In this document: piece by piece, positions 1 through 12,900 of the stretch
Position numbering within the stretch: the stretch's first letter is position 1
How the letters are laid out: each line of letters starts with the position of its first letter
NCBI RefSeq assembly: GCF_000003605.2
Contig: NW_003148271.1
Coordinates: 134,308 to 158,227, forward strand
Reading direction: 5' to 3'
Origin: Saccoglossus kowalevskii
Taxonomy: Eukaryota > Hemichordata > Enteropneusta > Harrimaniidae
Length of the DNA stretch: 23,920 bases
Program-made: the position numbers and the translations under genes
Notes under the pieces: generated by a model
Told to the model about the DNA's origin: nothing
Database searches by the model: none
Seen by the model: only the letters and a program-made list of their open reading frames with translations

Positions 1-774
1 CACCCTGCAATAACCCCTCCGCTTTAATATGACGAGCACAAAGAGAACTAAACGGGGACTGTGTCATTTTCAATGACTTGTTCCATCATCGTCTCAGGTG
101 AAATTATTCCATCATCGTCTCAGGTGAAATTATTCCATCATCGTCTCAGGTGAAATTATTCCATCATCGTCTCAGGTGAAATTATTCCATCATCGTCTCA
201 GGTGAAATTATTCCATCATCGTCTCAGGTGAAATTATTCCATCATCGTCTCAGGTGAAATTATTCCATCATCGTCTCAGGTGAAATTATTCCATCATCGT
301 CTCAGGTGAAATTATTCCATCATCGTCTCAGGTGAAATTATTCCATCATCGTCTCAGGTGATTCTATCAGTATTTATGAAGAAACCAAGGGAAACTAAAA
401 TGGCGTCTTCTTTGTAGATTTGGTAATATTCGGTAGCTTTGGCCATATACGTTAATTTGACATCATTGCATTTTTAGCTATATTGGAGACCAGCCAGTAG
501 CACTAGATTTATCTACCATGGGCTTAGTTCTGATTATGTAGTCATACTGTTTGCGTTGTACTTAGTATTGTACACTTTGATCCGAGCTCTCTTCATACAT
601 GTAGCAAATGATTTGAGCAGTATCAAAGCCTGTAGAAACTAAATCAATGTATGAACATCCTACCCTGTCTTAGAAATACCCGGTGAATTACCGGTACATG
701 CAAAAAACGTTATTGATTCAGTGCTAAGTTTCAAATGGGGATTTGATATTAACAGTACAAGTATGGAGTCTCAC
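1..774 (-). other. Intron 4 of THEG-like gene, partial, with 26-bp minisatellite
   Basis: This is the intron following exon 4 (donor gtgagactcc), running off the left edge. Outside the minisatellite at 81-361 it is plain AT-rich sequence. A possible next acceptor lies at the very edge (minus-strand ttattgcag, plus 5-7); it would begin an exon with GGTG and keep the frame open, but only 4 nt are visible, so it is not annotated as an exon. Confidence 0.6.
81..361. repeat. 26-bp minisatellite, about 10.8 copies, essentially identical
   Basis: Ten complete 26-bp units begin at 81, 107, 133 and so on, and a partial eleventh starts at 341. Each starts ttccatcatcgtctcaggtg and ends aaatta. I see no differences between units, so the array is young or kept homogeneous. 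It lies in intron 4 of the THEG-like gene. Twenty-six is not a multiple of three and the unit holds stops, so it is not coding. Confidence 0.97.
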
Positions 775-909
775 CTGTTTAGTATTTCTTCCGTTTGAAA
801 ATTTCTCTTTGGTTCGGCTAGATGTTCAAGACGTGGTGTAGCCTCAGCTGATCGAGCTGATTTTGATATTGGCCACATCGGATCCTGATTGCCCCATACT
901 AAATTTGGT
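775..909 (-). CDS. Exon 4 of THEG-like gene, carrying a THEG repeat
   Basis: This 135-nt internal exon reads 1 nt + 44 codons + 2 nt. The acceptor is ttcattattttatag just above 909 and the donor is AACAG then gtgagactcc just below 775. The open frame gives PNLVWGNQDPMWP, ISKSARSAE, ATPRLEHLAEPK and RNFQTEEILN. The Trp residues before a Ser/Ala-rich stretch, followed by 'TPRL..LA.PK', match the THEG repeat pattern of tryptophan, then SPR/TPR, then L(A/S)(K/R/E)PK. The other two frames contain stops. This is the strongest coding signal in the window. The neighbouring introns are AT-rich, whereas this exon has clearly more balanced composition. Confidence 0.87.
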
Positions 910-3900
910 CTATAAAATAATGAACAATTAATTCTGCATTCTCCTCATACAAACATTGAGACAATGTAGTAAATTCTATGTTTTGTCGATGAGCACTGCA
1001 GACATGGTGCAAAGTGGTGAATATACAATACGGTTGGTAACGTTGCAAGGAAGTCTCATTTTACTATTATCAAATGCTTGGGAAATCAAAAGCCACATGA
1101 TTTAGCCATAATAACAATATTTTTTGCAACCTATATAGTTGTAATGCTACTTTCGAAGTACGCAATATTAGGAAATGGAACAAATATTGCATTGCATATA
1201 TTTGTAAGCATTGTGATGGCATTGAATGTGAGGGATTCAATGCAGTTACCATTTACATTTGAACTTGGGGCCCCAAAATAATGATTTTGCTTCTCATCTT
1301 GGGGAAAATTGAAAAATGATGCAGTTTTAATTATTATTTTACTAAAAGTATTCGATACCATAACAACATTATGTTCATTTAACACTATCAACAAAATATG
1401 CTCTGAAACATTGTCAAATCACACTTCATTGATATGCGAAATTGACAAAAGAAAATAGATGCAATGACAAGAAGCAAAACCTTTATTTTGGCCTAAGTAA
1501 CACAGCAACAAACATCTCTCAGAAATAAGGATGTCACCAATACCCAGGGGTTGTAAGTAAAACAAAGCAAATAAAATCACAAAACAGTGTGACCATTTCT
1601 GGTCAAATAATCCTGAACTTTCATTCTATGACATGATGAAAGTCAAGGCCAGTGCCAAATGAAGACAAAACATAGAATTTACTTGAATGGAGACATGCAA
1701 TAAATATACCCCTCTGCAATGCGAGAGAGATACCCACCCAAAATTGGTTAACCAGATGCATTTATTTTCTTTGGGCTGGGCTAATTCGCAAATCCTATCC
1801 CTGAAAAACAATAATAAAAATATAGTGGCACAAATTAACAAAACTTATTTAATTGTGAACCAACTTAGTCATAATTGCAGCAATAGATTTATTACTAAAA
1901 ATGACTTCCATTGTTTTCCTGAAAATAAAACGAACTAAAATTTTGGATTTCTTTTTATTATAGCTCACTTTAGAGAGGAATTACTGTTCTCCTTAGACAG
2001 GTATTACCATTCACCTTAGATAGGTATTACTGTTCTCCTTAGACAGGTATTACTGTTCACATAGAGAGGTATTACTGTTCACCCTAGACAGGTATTACTG
2101 TTCACCTTAGACAGGTATTACTGGTTGCCTTACAGAGGTATTACTGTTCACATAGAGAGGTATTACTGTTCACCCTAGACAGGTATTACTGTTCACCCTA
2201 GACAGGTATTAATGTTCACCTTAGACAGGTATTACTGGTTGCCTTACAGAGGTATTACTGTTCGCCTTACAGAGGTATTACCGTTCTCCTTAGACAGGTA
2301 TTACCGTTCACCTTAGACAGGTAATACTGTTCACCTTAGACAGGTAATACTGTTCACCTTAGACAGGTAATACTGTTCACCTTAGACAGGTAATACTGTT
2401 CGCCTTAGACAAGTATTACTGGTTGCCTTACAGAGGTATTACTGTTCGCCTTACAGAGGTATTACTGTTCTCCTTAGACAGGTATTACCGTTCACCTTAG
2501 ACAGGTAATACTGTTCACCTTAGACAGGTAATACTGTTCGCCTTAGACGGGTATTACTGGTTGCCTTACAGAGGTATTACTGTTCACCTTAGACAGGTAT
2601 TACTGTTCGCCTTAGACAAGTACAGTACGATTCAAGCATAACTAAACATTTAGCCAGCTTTAAGAGAGCTTAACCTTTATCTGTTCGAATAAATATAAAA
2701 GTACCTGGGGCTGGCAGGTTAAAGGTTAAAGCTAGGTTAGCGTGCTTATAAAACTGCCACATATCTAAATTGTGATTTCTCTGCCTAAATACGTCTCATA
2801 TTAGTAACCAGTATACTTACTAAAGGGTAACTACAAAGAATAAGTTGCTTTAAAAAATAGTTAGACTAATAGTAATCTAGACCACGCTAGTGTAAACATG
2901 TAGTTGCCATGGCAACTGTGCTGGATTATGTGCGGGCATACAATGTTATGTTGTTGCCATAGAAACTTGCATTATGGGTAGGCAGGTTGTTTTTTTTTTC
3001 ATCAGGAAAATCATCTACCATATAAAGCTTAATTATTTGCTGGGTTTTACTTTGTCGCTTATTTCGTTTATTAAATTAAATTAAAACTCAGTCACAATAA
3101 ATATGCAAAGTTAAGAACTGAATGTTTTGTTCTTTTCAAAATGCAGAGAAATTAAAACCTAGCAAATATTTCTGCAACATCAAATCTGCTTTAATTAAAC
3201 GCAGAGAATATTTTCCCCACTACTGTATTGTAATTAATTCACTACGGAGCCTCATTAGTTGAGCAGCAATGTCTACAATTGCGTCACACCAGTCGTCAAT
3301 TACGCCTCTCTCACCTTATACCCATTGAAAGTATTCAATAGAACGTAACTTGTGTATGACACAGAGGTTAATTACACTGCTTACAATTCAGTTTCTGTAC
3401 AAGACTCTCACAAACCTTTTCTTGTCACAAGCTTTTTTTTTTTTTCGTGAGAGATGGACAGACAGACAATTTGTGGCAGATAAAAAAACAAACACCCATT
3501 TCAAGAAAGTTGTTCCAGTTGGCGTGAGAAAGGTCAAAGGTCATGCACGGTTCTTGATTGTTATTAAATTTTTCAACTTTGCTGAACTGCCTACATGTGC
3601 TATGCCTGATTCTACAGACGATCTGCCACTCCACCAAGTCGAGACAATGGCCTGTTGCCATGCAGTGTAATCTAGGCAATTAACAATGATGTTTAATTTG
3701 AATTTAATGAAAAACTATTTTTAAAAATGATTTGAAACAGAACATAAAATTAAGCATGAAACGCATCAGTGAATTAAATTTCCCATGTATGATTGTTTGT
3801 CACTAGTTATCAAACTATGAGAACCTAGACAACGACTAGCCAAAGCTGTGGAATCTGGATCCATGTAAAACTAATCCCAGATTTCTAAAACAGAAACTAA

Positions 3901-6900
3901 GGATACCGCTAAATCCCATCAATAACTAGATTAACACACCTCACCTAGTATTATTCAAACCTATTCACCTAACACATGTAAAACGCATACTTATAGTGAC
4001 TTTTAATCATTTCGGCATTGTCGCATGCAATAATGACCCGTGCTGAATTTATACATTGTTGTAAGTGAACCGAGTCGGGCACAATTATGACAAGTAATTT
4101 AAACTACTGTGATTGTATAAATGAGAGAAGATGCAAAATAAAGACGTTGACCAAATGTTCACTTAATCTCAGCATTGCTTTGTGCTATACTGCGTGTTGT
4201 GTGTGTTAGGTTTAAATTACTGTGTCTAAGCTATGGTTACTATTATGTACACACTGAAAGAAACATTATCTGGCATTATCGTAGCTGGTTCAGTTGTCAT
4301 ACTAGTTGTGATTGGCTTAAATAATAACAGTATCTTTTTATTTCCCGAATTCCACTGCAGAGTCAGCATACACAGATGTAATTCCATGATTACCATTGCT
4401 GTAAACACTGCATATACCGAGTGATGCCAAAACAATAACATTTCTTAGATACAAACTGTACACCATACCAAATGGAATTCACACTTTTCATTGTAGTCAT
4501 TTTGGTCGTGATGAATTTTTAAATCATGTTACCAAAAGTCAATTAATGAATATTTTTCAGACTTCTCTAAATAAAAGCACTTCAGTCATCAAACCATGTG
4601 GCCTTTGATACAATTCCCATAGATGTATACAATGAATGTAAAATAAATTTGTATTCACATAACATACGATTGAATATTGAGCAGCAACTACATGTATGAT
4701 GCTTTAAATTTGATTGATTAGGATAAACTCTCGCTAGAGATAACTACATGCATTTTAATAATTTTAGTCCTTGTCGGATGGAGTCTGAAATGGGAACTTG
4801 TATTTTGAGTTTCGTCTGTCTATCTGTCTGCCTGCCTGCCTGTCTGCGTGTGTTTCAAAAAAGGGTTTATCCACAGAAAATACATTTTTATAATGCTGTA
4901 AATGAAACTAAACATATATCAACAAAAACACATCATGTATATTTTGGTAATTAAATTTCCAGTCACCACTTCTCATCCTATTACAGTCGGGTCTTGTGTG
5001 ACATATACAACTCATGTCAAATACAATTGAATGACTGATATACTTTAATTCAATGCAATTAATTTGTATACATTTTGGTGTTTATTAATATCATTGGTAC
5101 TAATTTGCATAATACATGTACAAGTTATGATGTTTTCATCTCAAATTCTATTCAATGTTGTCTTTAACCAACAAAGATAAAGCAATCTTTATGTCTGAAT
5201 AGGAATAATATAGACCCCTCTTTGGGGGTAAATATAATCCCTTTGCGTGACACCGAAGTGTAAAATGACCTCTGGTATCAATTATTGGGTCATCAATTGT
5301 ACATTAATGGCCCTTGGTATGTTTCTAAGTACCCGTCGATTACAGCAATGATTGCTATGGAGTCTGTGGATATACATGTTATGCTATACTAAGATCACTA
5401 ATAACAACACTCTTCAAACTGTCTGAATTTAGTGTACTTTGTTCCCAACATTTGGGTCCGTCACAATTCTTGCGTATCTCTCTGAACATGCCCAACATCG
5501 CAATGGTTATTTCAATTTTAGCTCCACTTCTGAATTTTGATTATAAATTTCAATATCTCAATCGACCATCACAAGTTTATACAAAAAATATTCTGTTTGA
5601 TGTACATCAGTGACTTTTTTAAAACTCATTCGATTGATTGTTGCGTATATAAGTCAACACATGCAGAAAAGAAATGCACCAAACGAATACAACTTATTCC
5701 GAATTTTGTAGTATTTCCCTGCCAAATATTAGTGTAATAATTGAGTTACTGTGTGAATTATGAGATGATCAGTTACAAATGAGACTGTTTGTCATTGAAA
5801 AAAAAAATTAACCTAAAATACCATGTAACACTGAAACCTATTACCAGTGCATGTAGTCTGCAACACGACCTTTTAATACAGGGTGGGCAACATGTAGTTA
5901 TGTAAACTATATTTTTAGGCGTGGATGATCTTTGTTCTAAACATAGACCTTAGAATGATCTCATTCTAAGGTCTATGTTCTAAAGCAGCTATTTATCAAA
6001 TCTACACATGTCACTGATATAAACTGAAATATATTTACTTACACCCCTTCCAATCCCCCATCTCCATATTGTGAAATAAATTTACCCAGAAATGATAAAA
6101 TTTAGGTGTTAATTTATTTTTGTATTATATAATAGATATATAAACAGTATCAACATACATACCATACAGCACATTTTTATTTTATGTTTTTTAAATGCAT
6201 TTTAATTTAGACCTGTGTAAAATTGTTGACAATGCGTCTCAAAGTGATGACATTTGGGGGGGGGGGGGTTGAGGTGCTAGAGGTAGTAGATATATTATCA
6301 AGCACATAGTGTGCAAGATGACTGTTGTGCATGCTATGTCCTTGATTGATGTTTCAATGGAAAAAAACATACAAATCAGATGAGTATACAGACAATGATA
6401 TCCCCAGGAATCCCGTAATCTTTTTCTTTCAATGTGGTTTCATGAAAATCAGCATGTGTCCTTTACCCTTATCAGTTAACAGTGTATACTGTTTTTGTTT
6501 TGAAGTTAGCTAATCAATCTTCATAAGTAGTTGTCCAAAGGTTCATTTCTATTTACTTATAATATATATTACTTTATATAACACGTATTTAAAATTATGT
6601 AACTTACATTCCTCGGATGTAGCGTCCGTTGTACGGTCGTCTTTCAACTGAAAAAGAAAGGAAAAAAATTCATTAAAATAAGATCACAGATTTTAAATTC
6701 AGCTCAGTGAAGTCACAGACACAGTAAAAGACGTGTATGTATAGAAATAATAACCATCATTGTCAGTTGAATCCTGTCCATTTATAGGAGGCAGCTTTAC
6801 GGCCGTTTCTTGGTTTTCTTTCCCTTCTTTGCGTGTCATTGTTGTTGACTTCAAGTTTCTACATTTGACGCAATTAAATCAAGTCAGTGTACGAGCTAAT

Positions 6901-9900
6901 AATGCTGATGTCAAAGATAAGACGACTGGGGTACAATCAACACAGTTGTTGAGCTCACTGCCTGTATAAATGTCCTGTGGTCTAGACAGCAAGTTAATCC
7001 TGTTGAAGATAGTTTCTAAATGTTGTCCATTCTGTTATGCAATACTTGTCTATGAATTCCTCGAACAGCTCGTGGTATCGTTCAAGGTTTGAATCGTTGC
7101 TAAGATAGTTATTACTTGTAAACTGCCCAGTCCGCTTGTTGCTCTGTCTGATCTGCCTAAGATATCAAAGGGTTGCTATGGGCATAATTTATTCTGCTCC
7201 AGGGGTGGGTATTGTTGTGAGACGACAGGTGAAAATGCCACCACCTTTCTTTCACGACAATAAGTCTGCACTGGTCCATAAATTAACAAAGCTAAACTAC
7301 TGTAGTTAATGTAAGCTAACTAATAAAAACTGTGTTCGGATAAGAATGTCAGACAAGCAGGCAGGTGTTAGCTGTCAACGCTAAAGCTACTCGTTTATTA
7401 TTCATTGACTTCTAAAGAAATACTTCTAATAACATTCCGCTTCATATTTGTGGTTGATTTGTTGAGCGAAATCACATATCCGCATAACTGATAATTGCTA
7501 TTGAATTTCATTTCTGAAACTAAAATATCCTTTACTTAAATGGAAATTACTGTCTGAGGCTTAATTTTTGCTTTTATTTTTGCTGATAGCTATCTGTGCT
7601 TAAATTAAAACCTAGTGAATATTCAAAGTTAAGAAAAGAATCTATTTTCTTCACGAATTAGAAAAAATTTAACACAGAGTGAATATTTTTCCCTGAACAG
7701 TACCGGTAACTCACGTTGGTGGAAAAAAAACATTAATTGAATGATCCCATTGGCTGAGAGTGTTGATCAGCACTTTTGAAAAAATATCAAAAATATGCAG
7801 GTTTATTTGCGGAATGATAAAAAAATTTGACTTAGACTTTCAAAGAGTTAAACAGTACGTTTGTTTCAAATTATTTCCATATACATTCCCAGTATCTAGT
7901 ATGAGTGTTCAAGATTTCACATAACGTATAGGCACAAATTGGCATAGAGAAATAAAAAACATATTTTAATAAAAATAATAATTATACAGGTGTGAGTGAA
8001 ATAAGAGAAGATATATAGAGAGAAAAAATATCAAAATTTAATAGAAAAACATAATAAGCATGTTAGCCCTATTTTTTTTTACAAATTTACTGTAAATAAA
8101 CATGATTCACTTTACTATTTATATGATAACCTTATTTTGAGTTTTAAGATTTTAAAACAGTTATGTATTTTTCTATTTTCATTAAATTGTTTTCTTGTTT
8201 TTATTATTAACATATGGTAAACATCCTTTGCACAAAGTCATGTAATTCTATCAACAATGCAAATTTAGATTATTTTTTCTGTTTGAAAATTATTTCAAAG
8301 ATATTCTCAGATTTACACCTTGCCTGTACCTCACAATAAAATCCAGTATATAAGACTATTAATATTAAAAGCAGTTAAGTACATCAGTTCATTTACATAT
8401 ATGAACATTAATATTCAACCATCTGAAGTCCTGAACAAAAATATATTACTAGACACTGAATATTATTATTCATAATGCATAGTTTGTTTTCAGTTATTAA
8501 TTATTTCCTGTGGTTGTCATGAATTTCATAAAATCATTATTTTCTTAATTTACAGGTACCAAATATAAGGATATCATGCCAGTCATCAAGATGGTCTATT
8601 ATAAACAGGAAAAATATTTGAAGAGCTGAGCTGAATATTAACTTGAGATTTTATACATTTATCTGTTGTCCTAAGGCACTTTGTGTATTTTATGTAAAGA
8701 ATTAAATATTTCTTTTACAAATAATACATTATTCCATTAGTAATGAATCTGGTTGTGTAAATTACGTTGATATGTTCACTTACATTTCTGACTTTCCGAG
8801 GTCTTTATGAATGGTCTATAAACGCATTGCATGTGTTATTGTGTAATTATTCGCAAAAACATTCAATTCTGACGTAACAAATATGTAAATGAGTTGTGTC
8901 TATGAACAAAATAAGTCGTATTTGAATTGTCATAAAATCAAATTTATGTGTGCTTCTTCAAAAATGCATTCACTGAATTACTGAATTCATTGTTTTATGT
9001 ACTGCTCTATGTGCTATAGGTTCTTCATTTCTGTTAGTGCACACACGTGAGAAAAGCTATTTTTAATCACTGGCAGATTTTGTTAAAATTTTCTTATATT
9101 TTCTTAAGTTTTAATGGTTTACTTTGAAAATGACATAATTAGTCCCTGTCATCAATAGTTTTTTAGACATGTTTGGGCTGAATTCTTTCAAACTTTTTTT
9201 TTACATCACTCATGGTAGGATAGTGAAAAATGAAATTTTGTTTTGCAATTTGATTCAAAATGGCTGACTGGTGTTCTACCCATTTTACAGAAAAACTATC
9301 TCACACGCACACCTATGGAGATTTCATTCAAACTTTGTATGAACTTCACACATGATGCACACTAGTTTGTTTCATGATTTGATTCAAAATAGCCAAATGG
9401 TTTTATTTTCATGTGTGTGTCCTCATCCATGCATTAACAGATTTTATCCAAAGTAAGTATACAGACAACACATAATTTTGTGTCAAACATTAATTCAGCT
9501 AAATACAAACAGGGACCATGTCATTGACAATGATTATTTTTTCGAATACAAACCAAAAGATAATTTACAGAACTATTTTCTGAATAGCAACGGAAGATAT
9601 GCGGGGCAGTAAAATGTTCACGACAGCTATATTGTATTACATAAACCAACTAAGACTGCACTCCTATTGTTACCTAGCTAGTCATTCATCCAGCGGATAT
9701 TATCATGATTGTGTAGTTGTTAGTCGCTGGCAGTCATCCAAGCCTCCCACACCTGAACACAATTCAACATAGCTTATAATTTATAAAATCAATACAGTGT
9801 GTGTTAAACGACTGACCCAATGAACATCTGTATGACTGCGGTGTTTTATAATTTGATACGGTTGAGTTTACAGAAACAAATGTTATCGCCAGCTTAGAGC

Positions 9901-12900
9901 CCGTCTAGTAGTTGCACCTATTGTATATCAGGTTACTTATTTGTTTGCTTAGATACAGTTGAAATCATGTAGCAGTGGATTGCAGGAGAGGTGTTTAGTT
10001 AAAAATCTATAGTGATAAATAGTTCAGAATGAATAAGGTTTTCTGAATCGCTCACTTTTGAATATTCAATGTTTTCACCCAGTGAACAGCAAAGTCATTG
10101 TTTTTGTCATCTTGTTATGAAATAAACCTATACATTTTTTTTCAAACATTTTGATTTGATCCATTTGCTACAAAATTATAGAAAATGTTACACTAAAAGT
10201 TCAAAACTATCAAATTTGGTGTTAGTATAGCAGTGCATGGTATAATGGACTGAACTGCGAATACATATTTACATTCTACAGTACAAGATATGAACTTGAT
10301 GCACCTTTCTGATAATCACTTTTTAATAAGTCACATAATCCTGTATTGCTTATTTTTAATATTAATATTAGTTTTTAGTAGCCAACATCTGCTAGGTCAA
10401 CATACATTCATTTTCTCACAAATTTTGATGATGAAAATCCAGGAATTTTGCAACTTCTGCTTTTACAGCCTTTTTTCCCCCACACGTGAAAATGTGCTAT
10501 GCAAGATGGCACCAGTGAAAAAAAAACAAAAACATTTTGCTAAATTAAAATTATAGTTTTTTTTGCTTGGCACTAATTAAGGCACAGTGTAATCTTGACT
10601 TGGCATATACGAGTAGTATTCACAGTATTCAAATCGTGAAAATAAATTAATAATATAACTGGGGATGACCTGGCATTGAAATCTCCTGATCTGGGAGACT
10701 ATCCTGGTCAAAACAAAATATAGTATTTATTTATAATAAAGTATATGCTGTTGTGCGTCATACAAGGTAATCCCGTCTGACTGAGCACTGAAGAAGATAT
10801 TTTTATCTGGTCTCTTGAGATTCAGCGTCATATTACAATTAATAACATTTTCTAATATTATTTTTAATCATCTTCTGACTATCGTCTCCACTATCAATTA
10901 AACTTCAATTTTGTCTCTTTTGTCGTACAAAAATAACATCAATGCAAAAATAACAGACATTTTGAGTTGTCGTGAATATAATCAGTAAGAATAAATTTAG
11001 TTGTGGCATTTCTTAAATTATAATAGAGAAAAATGTTAGATGGCCTTCATTCCAGGCTGTATACTGAAGTTACGTACTACGCTGTGAAATATCCCGAGAA
11101 CTTCAAGCAATATGCAAAACAGGTCAATATTATGGTATTGTAAGTTTATAATTAAGGTTTTTATGTCGTCATAGAAATAACGTTGACATCTAACATGTAC
11201 ATGACAATTATTCAGGTATCTAACGTTGAACTTAAATTTTCTATTTCATTCATATACCTAAAGAGTTAAAGTTGGTCTCGCTTAATTACAAAAAATAAAT
11301 AAAAAAAAAGTAAGTTGCTTACTGGAGTTAGTCGAAGATCTTGGTTTACTCCGGGATGGCATGTCTTCAGTGTTACAGGTAACTGAATGCTGGGGCTATT
11401 ATACAATGGTTTAACATAGAGAGAAAACACTGTCGATTGTCTCCAAGTTAATAACACGGCCAATAAAAATGAGCAGGGGTAATATAGCAACCAATAACAT
11501 TGCCATCTACTCGGTATCTATGGTGATGACCTCTGCTGTTGTAGCTACGCTATTTCAATGAATTGTGTGTGAATTAATGAAGTCTTAAAAATGATATGCT
11601 CTTAAATTTAATTTTTTAAAAGTATATATGTTATGAGTAGTTTTTAAAATAGTTTGTTCTGTAAATGGTTTACTTGTTTACTAGTTAGTCTCTTGTGGGC
11701 TTCTAACAATTTAGATTAATAGCGTAAATAATTTACACTGAAATAGTACAATATTATCAAGTATCAAGCCAGTATAGTACACCACTATAGCAGGTCACCG
11801 GCATATACTGTAGACCTTTTTTCTTTTTTAATGCCAATAAACATGTGTTGGCATGTTGCAAATAACTGGTGATGAGTTGAATTTGGTGACAGAGACCAGG
11901 ACCCCCAAGCCCCTTCAGCCATGAGGAGTTTCATGCATTGACAGAGACGTCCCTGTATAGTCACTGAACATAAAACAACCTACAGTTTTTCCTGATTGTA
12001 GTCAAGTCTGTGTATTGTGATGGGAGTAATTTATAGAGGGTCGTTACATGCTTTAATTATGTGTGGTGATTGCACAATTAAAAATACTTGCCAGGACAAT
12101 GATGTATTGTTAATTTCATTAACTGTTATTCAGGGTTGGTCAATAACTTCTTGGGTCATCTTGGTTACCACATGTAATACTAGTACATAGGCGGCTGGTT
12201 TTGTTCACCCCATGTCCATTTCACATCCCTCCAACTGCTAAATCCACAGTCTTAATATTATAATTTTAGTGAATTCAGAAGTGATTAGAATGAGGGAAAT
12301 GAACGTATAATTGATAGGCCACCGCCGTCAGATCTTTCAGCTCAGAATTAGTGAAAATGCTTACATTCTAATCCATAAAACGTGCTGTATACAGTTGAAC
12401 TGTCTTAGCCTTATTTCATCTGCTCAGTAAGATGTTACACTGAGGGCGCTATTTCCACTCTCATTGAACATTGAAGCGGAGAATGTTTCTTCTGTTCTGG
12501 TCAATTGAGTGTGTGCCTACTGTATATATACCGTACGCATTTATTAGTAATTTACTCAAATTGTACAATGATGGGACATCCTCAAATTTACATTAATTAT
12601 TTAAAATACGTCAAAAATAATACACAAGTTGCGGGAAAACAAAATCATAGCTATTGGGGGTCAAAATTCTATTGAATGTACTACAAAAACGATGTTCGGT
12701 AAATTAGACATTGTCGCATAATCAATACTAGTATTCACGTGTTATTTGCATAGAACAGAATGTAATCTTTCTTTGCTGATGGGGGGATTTATAAATGACG
12801 TTGTTTATTTCACTCCAAAGTACGTCTACGTTGGGCATTCGAACAACTACAGTTGATAAATCTTTCAAGTTCAATAAACACACTGATTGAAAGGCCAAGT

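Larger units (their letters stand above)
910..6607 (-). other. Intron 3 of THEG-like gene (about 5.7 kb)
   Basis: The intron begins with gtaagttac below exon 3 and ends with ttcattattttatag before exon 4. Besides the features listed separately (23-bp array, two X-boxes, dispersed repeat, tetranucleotide run, hairpin, G-run), the stretches 910-1976, 3280-4810 and 4850-5930 show only AT-rich sequence with short chance ORFs. I found no phase-compatible cassette exon in it. Confidence 0.6.
6648..11322 (-). other. Intron 2 of THEG-like gene (about 4.7 kb)
   Basis: The intron runs from gtaagcaac after exon 2 to the strong acceptor (tttttcag) before exon 3. It contains the second dispersed repeat copy (7595-7780) and a decayed tandem repeat (9187-9490). 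The rest, notably 7780-9180 and 9500-11300, is very AT-rich with no exon-like or RNA-like signal that I can see. Confidence 0.55.

Noticed and set aside
380-480. Possible terminal exon on the minus strand reading AG, then C TAA, giving a stop right after exon 4
   Set aside because: It would end the protein at about 80 residues, far shorter than the THEG family, and the acceptor is ordinary. More exons beyond the window are more likely.
2815-2840. Minus-strand ctttgtag ... gtaagt pair bounding 10 nt in intron 3
   Set aside because: A 10-nt exon would break the phase between exons 3 and 4, which already join perfectly.
8779-8820. Minus-strand GTAAGT donor after about 32 nt following tttatag, in intron 2
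   Set aside because: The pyrimidine tract is poor, and 32 nt would break the phase match between exons 2 and 3.
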